NCBI GenBank assembly: GCA_021773835.1
Contig: JAJFJQ010000031.1
Span: 1 to 64,000 of the forward strand
Direction: 5' to 3'
DNA from: Gammaproteobacteria bacterium
GTDB lineage: Bacteria > Pseudomonadota > Gammaproteobacteria > Ga0077536
Length of the DNA stretch: 64,000 nt
The notes below the pieces were generated by a model. The model was not told the origin of the DNA and did no database searches. It worked only from the letters and a program-made list of their open reading frames with translations. Shown here in pieces: positions 9,558 to 17,831 of this stretch; position 1 is the stretch's first letter, and the number at the start of each line of letters is the position of its first letter. A program made the translations under genes and the position numbers.

Positions 9558-10157
9558 TTAGCCTTTGAGATCTTTACTGCGCCAGCCCCGCGCCAGTCCG
9601 GCAAGCGGTAATACCAAAAGGACCAAAGCTGAAGGTAACGGGACAACCGACGACGTTGCTGCTAGAACGTCGAAACAACTCTCCCCGGACCCCGCCAGCG
9701 AGAAACAACCGTTCTTAACTTCCCACTCTCCCAGGTCAATACCTGTGATCAGCTCCGTGGTTAGTAATCCAGTAAATGCACGTCCGAAATTTATTGCTAG
9801 CGTATCCACGTTTTGTCCAAACAATGTTCCGGTCCACGGGTTCCCGTCATCTGTCCACTGAACACCCTCAGAATCTTCGCCCGGAATTACATCAACGTTG
9901 AGGTTGGCATTTGAAATGCTCGCCGTTTGCCCGCCGACGGTGAACTCAATCGACATCGGTCCGTACTTAGCGCAGCACGACGGCGATCCCGCGTTGAGGT
10001 CCGTTAATTCTGAGTCATATTGAATTGTCACAGCAAACGGGTCCGTACTTTCGACCAATCCCGATAGATTTATCGTAACTTCGGCTGCGGTTGCGGTTGT
10101 AACTCCAGCAGCGCTAATCAAGCAAACGATCCCAAACGCAACATTTACTAGCTTCAT
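9558..10157 (-). CDS. Small VPLPA-CTERM surface protein (XrtD substrate)
   Basis: 199-residue secreted protein with an N-terminal signal peptide (hydrophobic core ending near TATAAEVT). The middle is beta-rich with acidic and Asn/Gly-rich segments, a Cys-Cys pair near residue 60 and two later Cys. The C-terminal sorting tail has VPLPSALVLL at 172-181, a hydrophobic helix, then the basic end RGWRSKDLKG. This is the tripartite VPLPA-CTERM signal recognised by XrtD, encoded 7 kb away. The body has no recognisable enzymatic domain. A GGGGGAAA Shine-Dalgarno precedes the ATG. It is convergent to the PrsT gene, so likely has its own promoter. Confidence 0.85.
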   Translation of the reverse strand: MKLVNVAFGIVCLISAAGVTTATAAEVTINLSGLVESTDPFAVTIQYDSELTDLNAGSPSCCAKYGPMSIEFTVGGQTASISNANLNVDVIPGEDSEGVQWTDDGNPWTGTLFGQNVDTLAINFGRAFTGLLTTELITGIDLGEWEVKNGCFSLAGSGESCFDVLAATSSVVPLPSALVLLVLPLAGLARGWRSKDLKG

Positions 10158-10661
10158 TTTAGATTTCCCCCAAGGTACCCCGGTATAATTTGTGTACGCC
10201 CCACTGGAGTTTTGGTCGGCTCACACGCCAGCGTCTTTAAAGATTGAGCATCATGCAAATCCAGGAAATAGGCATGAAGACCTTCGTATCTGACCATAGC
10301 CCCGATGCGTTCGCAAGATGCGCGATATTTCGGTCCCACGCGGCTCAAATTACTAGCCTCAATCGTCCGGTTTGGGCAGATTCTGTTGAAAAACTCGCTA
10401 CGTCCCTCGCCGCGAAAAATCCGACCTCTCAGGAGCGCCTCTACGCGACGATCGGACTTCAACTAATGGTCAGAGGACTCCTTAGATACGGTTAAATCAT
10501 CTACCGAAGGAGTTTTTCAACAGAATCAGCACATCTAGCGCATTCGCCGGCTATGCATCGAAAGTCGGCAAACGGGGCGCCTGTCTCGGTCTCGGCGTTC
10601 TAGAAATCAGGGACAGACAACGGCTACTCAAACGATAAAGCGTGCTCTCACCCCGATACTC
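10158..10661. other. Intergenic region holding a MITE-like element and a REP-like copy
   Basis: No gene is supported. A 102-residue minus-strand frame (10462-10154) starts inside the MITE-like element, ends over the VPLPA gene's start codon and has no family resemblance, so I treat it as chance or as remnant transposon sequence. The promoter of the VPLPA gene should lie between about 10158 and 10300. Confidence 0.5.
10379..10527. mobile_element. MITE-like element with 18-bp terminal inverted repeats
   Basis: GATTCTGTTGAAAAACTC at 10379-10396 and its exact reverse complement at 10510-10527 bound a 149-bp segment with no convincing coding capacity. Ends of the type TTCTGTTGAAAAACTC are common in DDE insertion sequences, so a non-autonomous derivative mobilised by a related transposase is likely. 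The flanks do not show an obvious target duplication (GGCA on the left, AGCA on the right). Confidence 0.65.
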
Positions 10662-10664
10662 TCA
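10609..10664. repeat. REP-like palindromic element, degenerate copy
   Basis: The stretch beginning AGGGACAGACAACG and ending GATACTCTC aligns almost base for base with the element at 12067-12116, but its stem is damaged by several substitutions. It abuts the stop codon of the monooxygenase gene. The two copies are in the same orientation and bracket the monooxygenase/LysR pair. Confidence 0.7.
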
Positions 10665-10958
10665 ATTGGCGGGCTTCATCTTTGTTACCTCTACGGGTTT
10701 CGCGAGCCATCGCTGATATGCGTCAAACACTTTGGTTGTGTAGGGCTGGTTGTAATGCTCTGCCAATGCTGCGTCACTTTCCCATTCTTCATAAAGATAC
10801 AGGGATGCATCATCGATTCCCTCATGTAAGAAAAACTGACGGCAGCCGGGCTCTGCCCGCGTACGTTCTACGATGCCAACTACTGCAGAACGCGCATCTG
10901 ATAAGTGCTCGGGTTTCGGAATGATTTTTGCGAAAACAAAAAGGGATTTACTAACCAT
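10662..10958 (-). CDS. Antibiotic-biosynthesis-monooxygenase (ABM/YgiN-like) family protein
   Basis: 98-residue single-domain ferredoxin-like protein. Features typical of ABM/quinol-monooxygenase relatives are the opening FVFAKIIPKPEH, the RAEPGCRQFFLHE segment around 35-48, and the LYLYEEWESDAALAEHYNQPY strand-helix near 53-73. Such dimers act on quinones or aromatic compounds without a cofactor. The actual substrate cannot be read from the sequence. A clear GGAG precedes the ATG. It is divergent from the LysR gene with a 172-bp shared promoter region, the standard arrangement for a LysR regulator and its target. Confidence 0.85.
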   Translation of the reverse strand: MVSKSLFVFAKIIPKPEHLSDARSAVVGIVERTRAEPGCRQFFLHEGIDDASLYLYEEWESDAALAEHYNQPYTTKVFDAYQRWLAKPVEVTKMKPAN

Positions 10959-11074
10959 ATTGTGCTCCTAGTCGATGTCGAAGGGTGATGAGTTTCCACC
11001 TTAGAATTGTCGCTACTTGAAATAGTTGGTTGCGATCGTTCACGGCGCCAATCTCATGGCGAATGGAAGAGCGC

Positions 11075-11086
11075 ATGGTTGACCAT
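11075..11086. promoter_or_regulatory. Candidate LysR-type operator ATGGT-TG-ACCAT
   Basis: A perfect 5-bp dyad with a 2-bp centre lies in the divergent intergenic region, 45 bp before the LysR start and about 117 bp before the monooxygenase start. The position suits autoregulation plus activation of the divergent gene. Assigned from symmetry and location only. Confidence 0.35.
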
Positions 11087-11130
11087 TTGGACAGCGTCGG
11101 CCAATGCCATTTCTGTGATACCTTTTCGGC

Positions 11131-12045
11131 ATGAAGCCACAGGTGACTTTCAAGCAACTTCGCTACTTCGTGGTAGTGGCCAACGAACTCCACTTTGGGC
11201 GTGCCTCCGAATTGCTACACATCACACAGCCTGCGTTGAGTCGCCAGATAGCTGCCCTAGAGCGCCAACTCAATGTCGTGTTGCTTGACCGGCATCGACA
11301 GATCGCGGGACTAACGCCCGCAGGGCGCCAGTTTCTTCAGGACGCTCGATCAATTCTAGCGTCGCTTGATGACGCGACCAGCAAGCTTAGAGTCCTAGTC
11401 CCCGATTCAAACCCGGTTGAAGGGCGAGTATGGCGCTTGGGCTATACGGAAGCGCTCGATGTGTCTGTTTTTCCCGATGTACGAAGCGCGCTGGTACGAC
11501 TCAAATCTCGAGAAGAGGTCGAGGTCAGTTTTGCAAGGTCTGCTCAATTAATACAGCGACTTCGACGGGCGCAACTCGACCTCGCGTTCATCGGATTGCC
11601 AGCCACAACTACGGGATTAGCATGCGTCCAGCTCGGTACCGATCCGATGGCGGTGGCGGTTCCGGACACGCATCGATTGGCCAGACGGAAGCAGCTATCT
11701 CTTACAGAATTGACTGGGGAGTCGGTGTTCTGGTTTCGTCGATCGCGAAATCCAGTTTTCTTCGATCATGCGCAACGCGTGTTCGCGCAGCTTCAGTTCG
11801 AGCCACGCTGGCGCATAGAGCCTCATCAGCATCACTTACTACTGAGCGAAGTTGCCAGGGGGGCGGGCCTAGGCTTGGTACCGCGCTCGATGACCCGGAT
11901 AGAGCGCAAAGGCGTGCGATTTATGGCACTTCGCGAAGGACGTCGCATAGCGGTAGAAACCGGCTTGGTGTGGCGACCCAGTGATAGTGATGTGGTTGAC
12001 AACTTGGTGCGCGAGATTCGATCGCTTGCCGCAGAGCTGCATTGA
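11131..12045 (+). CDS. LysR-family transcriptional regulator
   Basis: 304-residue regulator. The N-terminal winged helix-turn-helix (about 5-65) reads FKQLRYFVVVANELHFGRAS followed by LLHITQPALSRQIAALERQL, the standard LysR recognition-helix region. The rest (about 90-300) is the two-lobed periplasmic-binding-like effector domain. The ligand is unknown. Its divergent neighbour is the ABM monooxygenase, its probable target. Both genes sit between two same-direction REP-like repeats, so the pair may have travelled or been shuffled as a unit. Confidence 0.93.
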   Translation: MKPQVTFKQLRYFVVVANELHFGRASELLHITQPALSRQIAALERQLNVVLLDRHRQIAGLTPAGRQFLQDARSILASLDDATSKLRVLVPDSNPVEGRVWRLGYTEALDVSVFPDVRSALVRLKSREEVEVSFARSAQLIQRLRRAQLDLAFIGLPATTTGLACVQLGTDPMAVAVPDTHRLARRKQLSLTELTGESVFWFRRSRNPVFFDHAQRVFAQLQFEPRWRIEPHQHHLLLSEVARGAGLGLVPRSMTRIERKGVRFMALREGRRIAVETGLVWRPSDSDVVDNLVREIRSLAAELH

Positions 12046-12066
12046 CCTTTTGCTTAGGGAAAACGA

Positions 12067-12116
12067 GGACAGACCACGTTTACTCAAAAGCTATAGCGTG
12101 GTCTGTCCCTGATACT
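12067..12116. repeat. REP-like palindrome, intact copy
   Basis: Arms GGACAGACCACG (12067-12078) and CGTGGTCTGTCC (12097-12108) are exact reverse complements over 12 bp with an 18-bp loop. The element sits 22 bp after the LysR stop and may also act as a transcript end or stabiliser. Palindromes with this GGGACAGACCACG core are the kind mobilised by REP-associated tyrosine transposases. No such transposase is in the window. Confidence 0.8.
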
Positions 12117-12238
12117 CTCCCTAAAATGGTGGGGCGAATTAGACACCGACTGTAACGCGCGGCGCGCTTTCATTACTACCCTAATTGCTAAAATTGACGT
12201 CGTATTGCGAGGTTATTTTCTTCCACCCCTCAAATTAT

Positions 12239-12259
12239 TTTGTGGGTGTCCCGAACTAG
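12239..12259. repeat. 21-bp dispersed repeat, copy 2
   Basis: Exact copy of 9324-9344. Here the sequence continues to complete the palindrome CGAACTAGTTCG at 12252-12263. Confidence 0.75.
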
Positions 12260-12310
12260 TTCGGAGTCCTTTTAGTAATCACCCACTACCACTGTCAAAC
12301 TGGACGACTA

Positions 12311-12338
12311 ACGTCATACCGGACTTGATCCCGTATCC
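12311..12338. repeat. CCGGACTTGATCC dispersed palindromic repeat, partial copy
   Basis: ACGTCATACCGGACTTGATC here matches the left arm of the complete element at 20571-20664 nearly perfectly, with one change in the CCGG tail. The matching right arm is missing, so this is a half element. A third copy is at 42452-42480. Confidence 0.7.
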
Positions 12339-12569
12339 ATCAGGCCGACCACTCGGCCACGAACGCCCATTCGATGTTCCCCCTCGTTACTCTCCAACGA
12401 GTAGTGTGTAGTAAAGCTTGGACCACGGATAACGACGATTCGTGTCCTAGCTTCGACCAGCAAGTCATTGTTATATCAGTTAAAATAAATATTAAATAAT
12501 ATCTATAACTCATTAATATACAAGAATAATTAATGTATACTTCAAGTAGATTCTTAAGTAACTGCTTGA

Positions 12570-13763
12570 ATGTATCGATACGCACTAATGGTTGCGCTGA
12601 TCGCGCTCGCCCCCAGCCCGACGAGCGCTGGCCCGTGGGAGTTGAGCGGCTTTGTCTCCGGCGAGGCCCGCGGCTTTGTGCACGACGCCCAGTTTCCGCG
12701 ACAGCACGAGGCCAATGCCTCGTTTGCCATTCAACCCGAGTTGTATACCGAGTGGGATGACGGCGATCAGAGTTTTCTAATCGTACCGTTTGCACGATGG
12801 GACCAAGGCGACGATCGACGCACACATCTCGATCTCCGCGAATTAACCTACATAAAGTCGTCCACCAACTGGGAGTTGCGTTTAGGCGTACGCAAAGTGT
12901 TTTGGGGGGTAGCCGAATCCAATCACTTGGTGGATATCATCAATCAGACGGATTTCGTTGAGAATATCGACTTTGAGGACAAATTGGGTCAGCCGATGGT
13001 CAATTTCGCCCTGATCCAAGACTGGGGAACGATTGATCTGTTTGCCTTAATTGGCTTCCGCGAACGTACTTTTGCGGGCGTGAAGGGTCGCTTACGGCCC
13101 CCCATACGAGTCGACACCAGTAGCGCCAGCTATGATTCTGCGGCAGAAAATTCCCATATCGATTGGGCTCTTCGGTATTCGCATGCGATCGGCGATTTCG
13201 ATGTCGGCCTGTATCATTTCTGGGGCACGAGTCGCGAACCGCTTTTGCGTCCGGAACGCACGCGCTCAAACGAGTTGGTGCTCGCACCCCATTACGATCT
13301 GATCCACCAAACGGGTACCGATGTGCAGGCCACTAAGGGCAACTGGTTGCTGAAATTCGAGGCGCTCCGCCGGACCGGCCAAGGCGGTACCTTTATCGCA
13401 GCGGTCGGTGGGTTTGAATATACGTTTGTCGGCGTGTTCGACACCGTAATGGACTTGGGCGTACTGAGTGAATATCACTTCGACGATCGGGGCGAGCGGG
13501 CGACATTGCCATTTAACAACGATGTATTTGTCGGTTCACGATTGGCCTTTAATGACACACAGGACACCGCAGTGCTCGCAGGTATCAGCGGGGATCTCGA
13601 CGGGCGATCGAAATTTTTCAATGTCGAGGCAAGCAGACGGATCGGTAGCCAGTGGAAGATTGAGGCCGAGTTTCGCGTATTTTGGGACGTGGCCCCGAGC
13701 GATCCGTTCTTTGGCGCTCGCCGTGACGACTATCTGCAGATTGAGCTTGCGCGATTTTTCTGA
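12570..13763 (+). CDS. Predicted outer-membrane beta-barrel protein, function unknown
   Basis: 397 residues with an N-terminal signal peptide cleaved near TSAGP. The mature part is made of alternating-hydrophobicity strands rich in aromatic girdle residues (e.g. FLIVPFARWDQ, WELRLGVRKVFWG) and ends in a C-terminal phenylalanine (ELARFF), the recognition mark for outer-membrane barrel assembly. The conserved-looking segment VFWGVAESNHLVDIINQTD near 110-130 suggests an established but uncharacterised family rather than a classical porin. Transport is plausible but unproven. The start codon lacks a good Shine-Dalgarno and lies right after an AT-rich promoter-like tract. Convergent with the MFS pump gene. 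Confidence 0.75.
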   Translation: MYRYALMVALIALAPSPTSAGPWELSGFVSGEARGFVHDAQFPRQHEANASFAIQPELYTEWDDGDQSFLIVPFARWDQGDDRRTHLDLRELTYIKSSTNWELRLGVRKVFWGVAESNHLVDIINQTDFVENIDFEDKLGQPMVNFALIQDWGTIDLFALIGFRERTFAGVKGRLRPPIRVDTSSASYDSAAENSHIDWALRYSHAIGDFDVGLYHFWGTSREPLLRPERTRSNELVLAPHYDLIHQTGTDVQATKGNWLLKFEALRRTGQGGTFIAAVGGFEYTFVGVFDTVMDLGVLSEYHFDDRGERATLPFNNDVFVGSRLAFNDTQDTAVLAGISGDLDGRSKFFNVEASRRIGSQWKIEAEFRVFWDVAPSDPFFGARRDDYLQIELARFF

Positions 13764-13779
13764 CTAAGACCTCCACCGC

Positions 13780-13803
13780 GGCCGACCTATCGGCCAGTCT
13801 TTT
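13780..13803 (+). terminator. Short GC hairpin plus T-run after the barrel gene
   Basis: GGCCGA-CCTA-TCGGCC followed by AGTCTTTT, 17 bp after the stop of the outer-membrane protein gene. The stem is only 6 bp but all strong, and the T-run is on the correct side for the plus-strand gene. It would also separate the convergent MFS gene. Confidence 0.6.
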
Positions 13804-13812
13804 GAAATCGTT

Positions 13813-15360
13813 TCAATCCTTGTCGACCGATAACAATGGATCTCGTTCCGGCCTATCGATGTACATGAATGCGATTAAGGCGGCAAGGATCGAGAGCCCA
13901 CCGGCGATAATCAGTACAAGTCGAGTCGCAAACATAAATGATCCGGTGATGAGATCCTCAAGCGCAGTCGCAATCGATGGCGGCGTGTCGCTCGGGATCC
14001 GCGCCGCGGCCATTTTGACCAATTCCGCCCGCATGTGGGAGTCGAGTTCCGCACTCAAACTTAGCTGATCGAGACGCTCGCTCGCGCTTCGTTCAAACTG
14101 GGCGAAATGCACCGCGCCGAGCACTGCAACGGACAGGAGGATCGCGCTGCGTGCCACCGCACTATTGATGCCGGAGGCAGTGGCGGAATGCCTTAGCGCT
14201 ACCGAGCCCATGATAACCGTCGTGATTGGTGCCACCAGTAATGCAATACCAAGCGCCGTGAGCAATACGCCGGGCAGGTAGCCGATCCAAAATGATGTGC
14301 CAACTGCCGGAAGCGCATAAGTAAAAAACCCGACGCCGAGCAGCATTGCGCCCATTGCCAGCGGTACCTTAGGCCCAATGCGTCGCACTAAACTACTCAC
14401 CGAATGGGCGAAGCCCCCGGTGAACAACATAAACGGCAGCGTGATCGCCCCAGCTGCGAGCGGCGAGTACCCTTGGATCTGGATCCAGGCCAACATCATC
14501 ACGTAGAAACCGCCGCCTATCGAGCAGTAGCTAAGGAAGGTGACGACGTTTGCGGCGGCAAAATTGCGCGAATGGAACATCGTCAACGGCGTCAACGGTG
14601 CGACACTTCGTTGCTGAGTGCGCAGAAACAAAATGCCCGCAATGCCGGCGGCGACGATCAGTGTCACGGTAACCGGGTGGGCGATACCGATCCTCGGTGA
14701 TTCGATCGCAGCGAAGGTTAATAGCCCTAGTGCCAATACCGAGTAGGTAGCGCCCGGCCAATCGAACGGATGCTGCGATTGCGGTTCAACCCTTGTGTAC
14801 GTTTGCGCGCGTAACAACCACCAGACGACGATCACAATGGGGAGGTTGATTAGAAACATGTATTGCCAGGTGGCGAACTCGATCGCAAGCCCACCGAATA
14901 TTGGCCCGAGTCCGCCGCCGACGGCACTAAAACTCGACCACAAACCAACCGCATAACCGCGCGAATGAGCAGGGAATAAGGTGTTGACGAGCCCTAAACT
15001 GGACGGCACGAGCAGGGCGCTGGCGAACCCTTGCAACGCGCGGCCGGCAATGAGTACGGACGGTTCCCAGGCGACCGCGCACACTAGTGAGGCACTGGCG
15101 CAAATAACGAGCCCCAAGCGGAATATCCGGAGATGCCCAACGCGATCGCTAAATGCGCCGGCGCTCAGCAGCAGCGCGGCGATGGCAAGGTTGTAGGCCG
15201 ATACGATCCACTGAATATCGGTGGCGTCCGCACTGAGTTCCGACTGAAACGTCGGTAGCGCGACATTGACGATACTCGCGCCAAGAAAACCGAGGCCGGC
15301 ACCAAGCACGGTCGCGGCTAAGATTGCGCGTGGGAATGCTTCCTTATCCCGTGCATCCAT
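13813..15360 (-). CDS. MFS drug/metabolite exporter, DHA2 (EmrB/QacA) type
   Basis: 515-residue inner-membrane proton antiporter with about 14 predicted helices, the DHA2 hallmark. The motif-A region SAGAFSDRVGHLRIFRLGL follows helix 2 and the motif-C-like GLGPIFGGLAIEF sits near helix 5. The opening FLGASIVNVALPTFQSEL with QWIVSAYNLAIAALLL is diagnostic of the EmrB/QacA class. The substrate is unknown. The upstream gene on the same strand, 450 bp away, is a TetR repressor, the common partner of such pumps. A near-palindrome lies just upstream at 15398-15416. Confidence 0.92.
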   Translation of the reverse strand: MDARDKEAFPRAILAATVLGAGLGFLGASIVNVALPTFQSELSADATDIQWIVSAYNLAIAALLLSAGAFSDRVGHLRIFRLGLVICASASLVCAVAWEPSVLIAGRALQGFASALLVPSSLGLVNTLFPAHSRGYAVGLWSSFSAVGGGLGPIFGGLAIEFATWQYMFLINLPIVIVVWWLLRAQTYTRVEPQSQHPFDWPGATYSVLALGLLTFAAIESPRIGIAHPVTVTLIVAAGIAGILFLRTQQRSVAPLTPLTMFHSRNFAAANVVTFLSYCSIGGGFYVMMLAWIQIQGYSPLAAGAITLPFMLFTGGFAHSVSSLVRRIGPKVPLAMGAMLLGVGFFTYALPAVGTSFWIGYLPGVLLTALGIALLVAPITTVIMGSVALRHSATASGINSAVARSAILLSVAVLGAVHFAQFERSASERLDQLSLSAELDSHMRAELVKMAAARIPSDTPPSIATALEDLITGSFMFATRLVLIIAGGLSILAALIAFMYIDRPERDPLLSVDKD

Positions 15361-15810
15361 TTGACCTTCGCTCCCATTATTCAGCTCATCTTCGAGCGAT
15401 GGGAGATCTCGCCATCACTGGTACTGTTGCGCGAGCGCCAAGTGCCAAATTGGCGGGCCCATCGCAGGTTTTCGCGTAGTTTGATCATAACGCGCTTGGG
15501 CTAAATTCGGGCGCGTTGTCGAACCAATACCCTACGATAGGCGGTGCTAGCTTGGATTGGGCCTTGCCCACTTTGCGGGCCCGCGAGGTCTGTTTCGCTC
15601 GAATGATTGATGGTTCGCGCAATTACACCGGGTGCTGGGGTTTTAACCGATTTTGCGATGCAGTAAAATTTGCCTTGCAAACGCCGTTAGCGTTCTCTAA
15701 ACTCACGAACATACGCTGCCGTATGGATGGTGCATCGGAGCAGGCCGCTCCAAAAATTGATGCAATTCGACCGTAATTGACTATCGCCGACGCATCCTGG
15801 CGAGCATCAG
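15361..15810. other. 450-bp gap between MFS gene and TetR gene
   Basis: No gene is supported. The plus-strand 86-residue open frame at 15516-15776 has no ribosome binding site or family resemblance. Only the near-palindrome at 15398-15416 stands out. Confidence 0.5.
15398..15416. promoter_or_regulatory. Near-palindrome GATGG-GAGATCTC-G-CCATC before the MFS gene
   Basis: Outer arms GATGG/CCATC flank an exact 8-bp palindrome GAGATCTC, 38-56 bp upstream of the pump start. This is a possible operator for the neighbouring TetR regulator. No second copy is evident in front of the TetR gene or the FrhB operon, which weakens the idea. Confidence 0.3.
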
Positions 15811-16383
15811 TTACACATCGGACGGCGGGCAGATGAGTAATCGATATCTGCGTTCGGCGAGTTCGTCGCGCAGATCCGGATCAATGCTAAGGGAGGTTGT
15901 GTACTCACCGACTTGATAAAAATACAGCGCTCGAGCACGCAATGACGATTCGGCCGAATCAAATTTGGCTGCCCGAAAAAGGGTTGCCAGGTAGTCGATC
16001 CGTCGTTGGTCTATCTCGGCAACGGCAGCACTTGCATATTCGTCAGAACGTGCAAATTCACGCATCGCGACATCATGACGGGAATCGTCAGTGTGATGGG
16101 TGAAGCCAATGACCGACTTGATCTGGCGACTGGGGTTATCTAGTAGCTGATCGTCAAGGTCTTCGAGGAACGCGATCTGATTGTCGCGCCACCAGTCGAC
16201 CATACCGTGCAGGAGTTCACCTCGGTTTTTGAAATGCCAGTAAAAACTGCCTTTCGTAACTTCGAGTTCGCGCGCCAGTATTTCGACCTTCACGTGGGCG
16301 ATACCGTGAGAAAACAGCACGTCGAGTGCCTTCTCTAGCCACACGTTACGGTCGAAATGTTTTTTAGATGAGTCGGGCATCAA
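15811..16383 (-). CDS. TetR/AcrR-family transcriptional regulator
   Basis: 190 residues. The N-terminal three-helix DNA-binding domain contains the standard TetR sequence ALDVLFSHGIAHVKVEILARE followed by VTKGSFYWHFKNRGELL (about 18-58). The C-terminal helical ligand domain is variable, and no ligand can be inferred. It is divergent from the FrhB-KorAB operon (171-bp spacer) and lies upstream of the MFS pump, so either could be its target. Confidence 0.92.
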   Translation of the reverse strand: MMPDSSKKHFDRNVWLEKALDVLFSHGIAHVKVEILARELEVTKGSFYWHFKNRGELLHGMVDWWRDNQIAFLEDLDDQLLDNPSRQIKSVIGFTHHTDDSRHDVAMREFARSDEYASAAVAEIDQRRIDYLATLFRAAKFDSAESSLRARALYFYQVGEYTTSLSIDPDLRDELAERRYRLLICPPSDV

Positions 16384-16553
16384 TCACTCGGTCGATTTAG
16401 GTTAGGCAGGGGCCGAAACAGCGACGCCCTTAACCAAAAGTCGCGGAAGCATCGGAAATAGGTAACCGCAGTACAGGTAAGTATGGTTCATTTTCAGCCA
16501 TTTTGGGATCTACCAATATGTCGGTCCGAAAATAACGAACGAAGGAGAGCACA

Positions 16554-17831
16554 TTGGAACTAGACAATTTGACCGACGAGGTGCAAGCCCGTTACCGCAA
16601 ATTACTTCGCGATGAAAATAGCGATCCCAACGAGTGGGCGTATGCCTGGCGCTCGGAATACAACCGCGGCGGGTTCAAGGCGGTCGACATGCTCATGCGT
16701 GAAGTTGTCACGCCGGGCAAATGCGTTGGATGTGCAGCGTGCTTGACGATTTGTCCGGTGGATGTATTTGACTATGTGGAAGAGAAGCCTGTCGACACGC
16801 GTCATGACGCGTGTGTTTTCTGTGAGCTTTGCGTCGACGTGTGTCCGGTGCTGCGGCCTGTCGATAAGGACTTGCCGGAGCAGATCGAACTAAAGGAACC
16901 CATTCAGGATCTTGGTTTTGGTCCCTTTAACTACGGCTGTTTCGTTCGCGTGACAGATAAGGCCCCGAAAGTTAACGGTCAAGACGGTGGCTTGTGTAGC
17001 GCCTTACTGATCCATATGCTGAATGAAGGCGACATCGAAGGCGCCATCATTGGGACTGAGGTCGCGGGTAATCCACAAATGGGTACCGAGAACATAGCGA
17101 CAACAGCGGAAGAAATCATCGCCGGCGCGCGCTCACGGTATACCTACCAGCCGAACACTGTCGCCATGGTTGAGGCAATGAAGAAGGACATCAAACCGAT
17201 CGCCGTTGTCGGCGTTCCGTGCCAGGTCGACGGCGTCCGTCAGCAGCAGTTCAGCAGTATCCGACTCGATGTTGCGAAGTGGTATCAGAAGAACATCAAG
17301 CTCGTCATCGGGCTATTCTGCTCTGAGAGTTTTACCGAAGACGGTATTCAATCGTTGGCCGACGAGCTTGAAGTGACCAAAGCCGACATTAAGAACATCA
17401 ACATCAAGGGTAAGGTCGTCATTCAACTAGAGGATGGCCGCGAAGAAAACAAATCGCTAAAGGCCTTTGGGAAGTATGCTCGACCAGCATGTCTGTATTG
17501 TATGGACTACGCCGCCGATAACGCCGATATCGGCCTCGGCGGGATCGGCCCCGACGGCTACACCTTCACAGTGATCCGCACAGAGGCAGGACACGAGGCC
17601 TACCAGTCGATCTTAAAAACGGGTTGGATCGAAGAGATCCCGATGGACGACGAGCCAAAGGCACGAGACCTACTTGCGCGTCTATCGAAGTACAAACGCA
17701 ATCGGCCGTTACCGGCACTGATGCCAACGCTTGAAGAACGAATCGAGATCGGTAATCTCGATCCGAAAAATTTCTATAAGGGCTGGGTCAAACCTGGCAC
17801 CGAAACCGAGGAAAAGGAGGCATCGTCATGA
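16554..17831 (+). CDS. FrhB/FdhB-family iron-sulfur flavoprotein (F420 hydrogenase/dehydrogenase beta-like)
   Basis: 425-residue electron-transfer protein. The N-terminal part has two [4Fe-4S] motifs: C57-x2-C60-x2-C63-x3-C67 and C87-x2-C90-x2-C93-x3-C97. Residues about 120-400 form the FrhB-type FAD domain, including VVGVPCQVDGVRQ near 220, GLFCSESF near 260 and CLYCMDYAADNADIGLGG near 315-332. Relatives move electrons between a flavin and F420 or another carrier. The start is a TTG chosen because GAAGGAGAG lies 7 bp upstream. It overlaps KorA by 4 bp (ATGA), so it probably serves as the electron-handling subunit of the oxidoreductase. Confidence 0.85.
   Translation: MELDNLTDEVQARYRKLLRDENSDPNEWAYAWRSEYNRGGFKAVDMLMREVVTPGKCVGCAACLTICPVDVFDYVEEKPVDTRHDACVFCELCVDVCPVLRPVDKDLPEQIELKEPIQDLGFGPFNYGCFVRVTDKAPKVNGQDGGLCSALLIHMLNEGDIEGAIIGTEVAGNPQMGTENIATTAEEIIAGARSRYTYQPNTVAMVEAMKKDIKPIAVVGVPCQVDGVRQQQFSSIRLDVAKWYQKNIKLVIGLFCSESFTEDGIQSLADELEVTKADIKNINIKGKVVIQLEDGREENKSLKAFGKYARPACLYCMDYAADNADIGLGGIGPDGYTFTVIRTEAGHEAYQSILKTGWIEEIPMDDEPKARDLLARLSKYKRNRPLPALMPTLEERIEIGNLDPKNFYKGWVKPGTETEEKEASS

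Larger units (their letters stand above)
12046..12569. other. Repeat-rich intergenic region before the outer-membrane protein gene
   Basis: No gene is supported. It carries, in order, a REP-like hairpin (12067-12116), the second 21-bp repeat (12239-12259), a partial copy of the CCGGACTTGATCC repeat (12311-12338), and a very AT-rich tract (about 12470-12565) that probably contains the promoter of the downstream gene. Confidence 0.6.

Noticed and set aside
10154-10462. Open frame of 102 residues on the minus strand
   Set aside because: Starts inside the MITE-like element, ends over the next gene's ATG, and has no recognisable family.
15516-15776. Open frame of 86 residues on the plus strand
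   Set aside because: No ribosome binding site and no family; lies in the likely spacer between TetR and MFS genes.
16554-17831. Evidence that the organism uses coenzyme F420
   Set aside because: FrhB-type proteins also occur without F420, and no F420 biosynthesis gene is in the window. The LLM proteins could equally use FMN.
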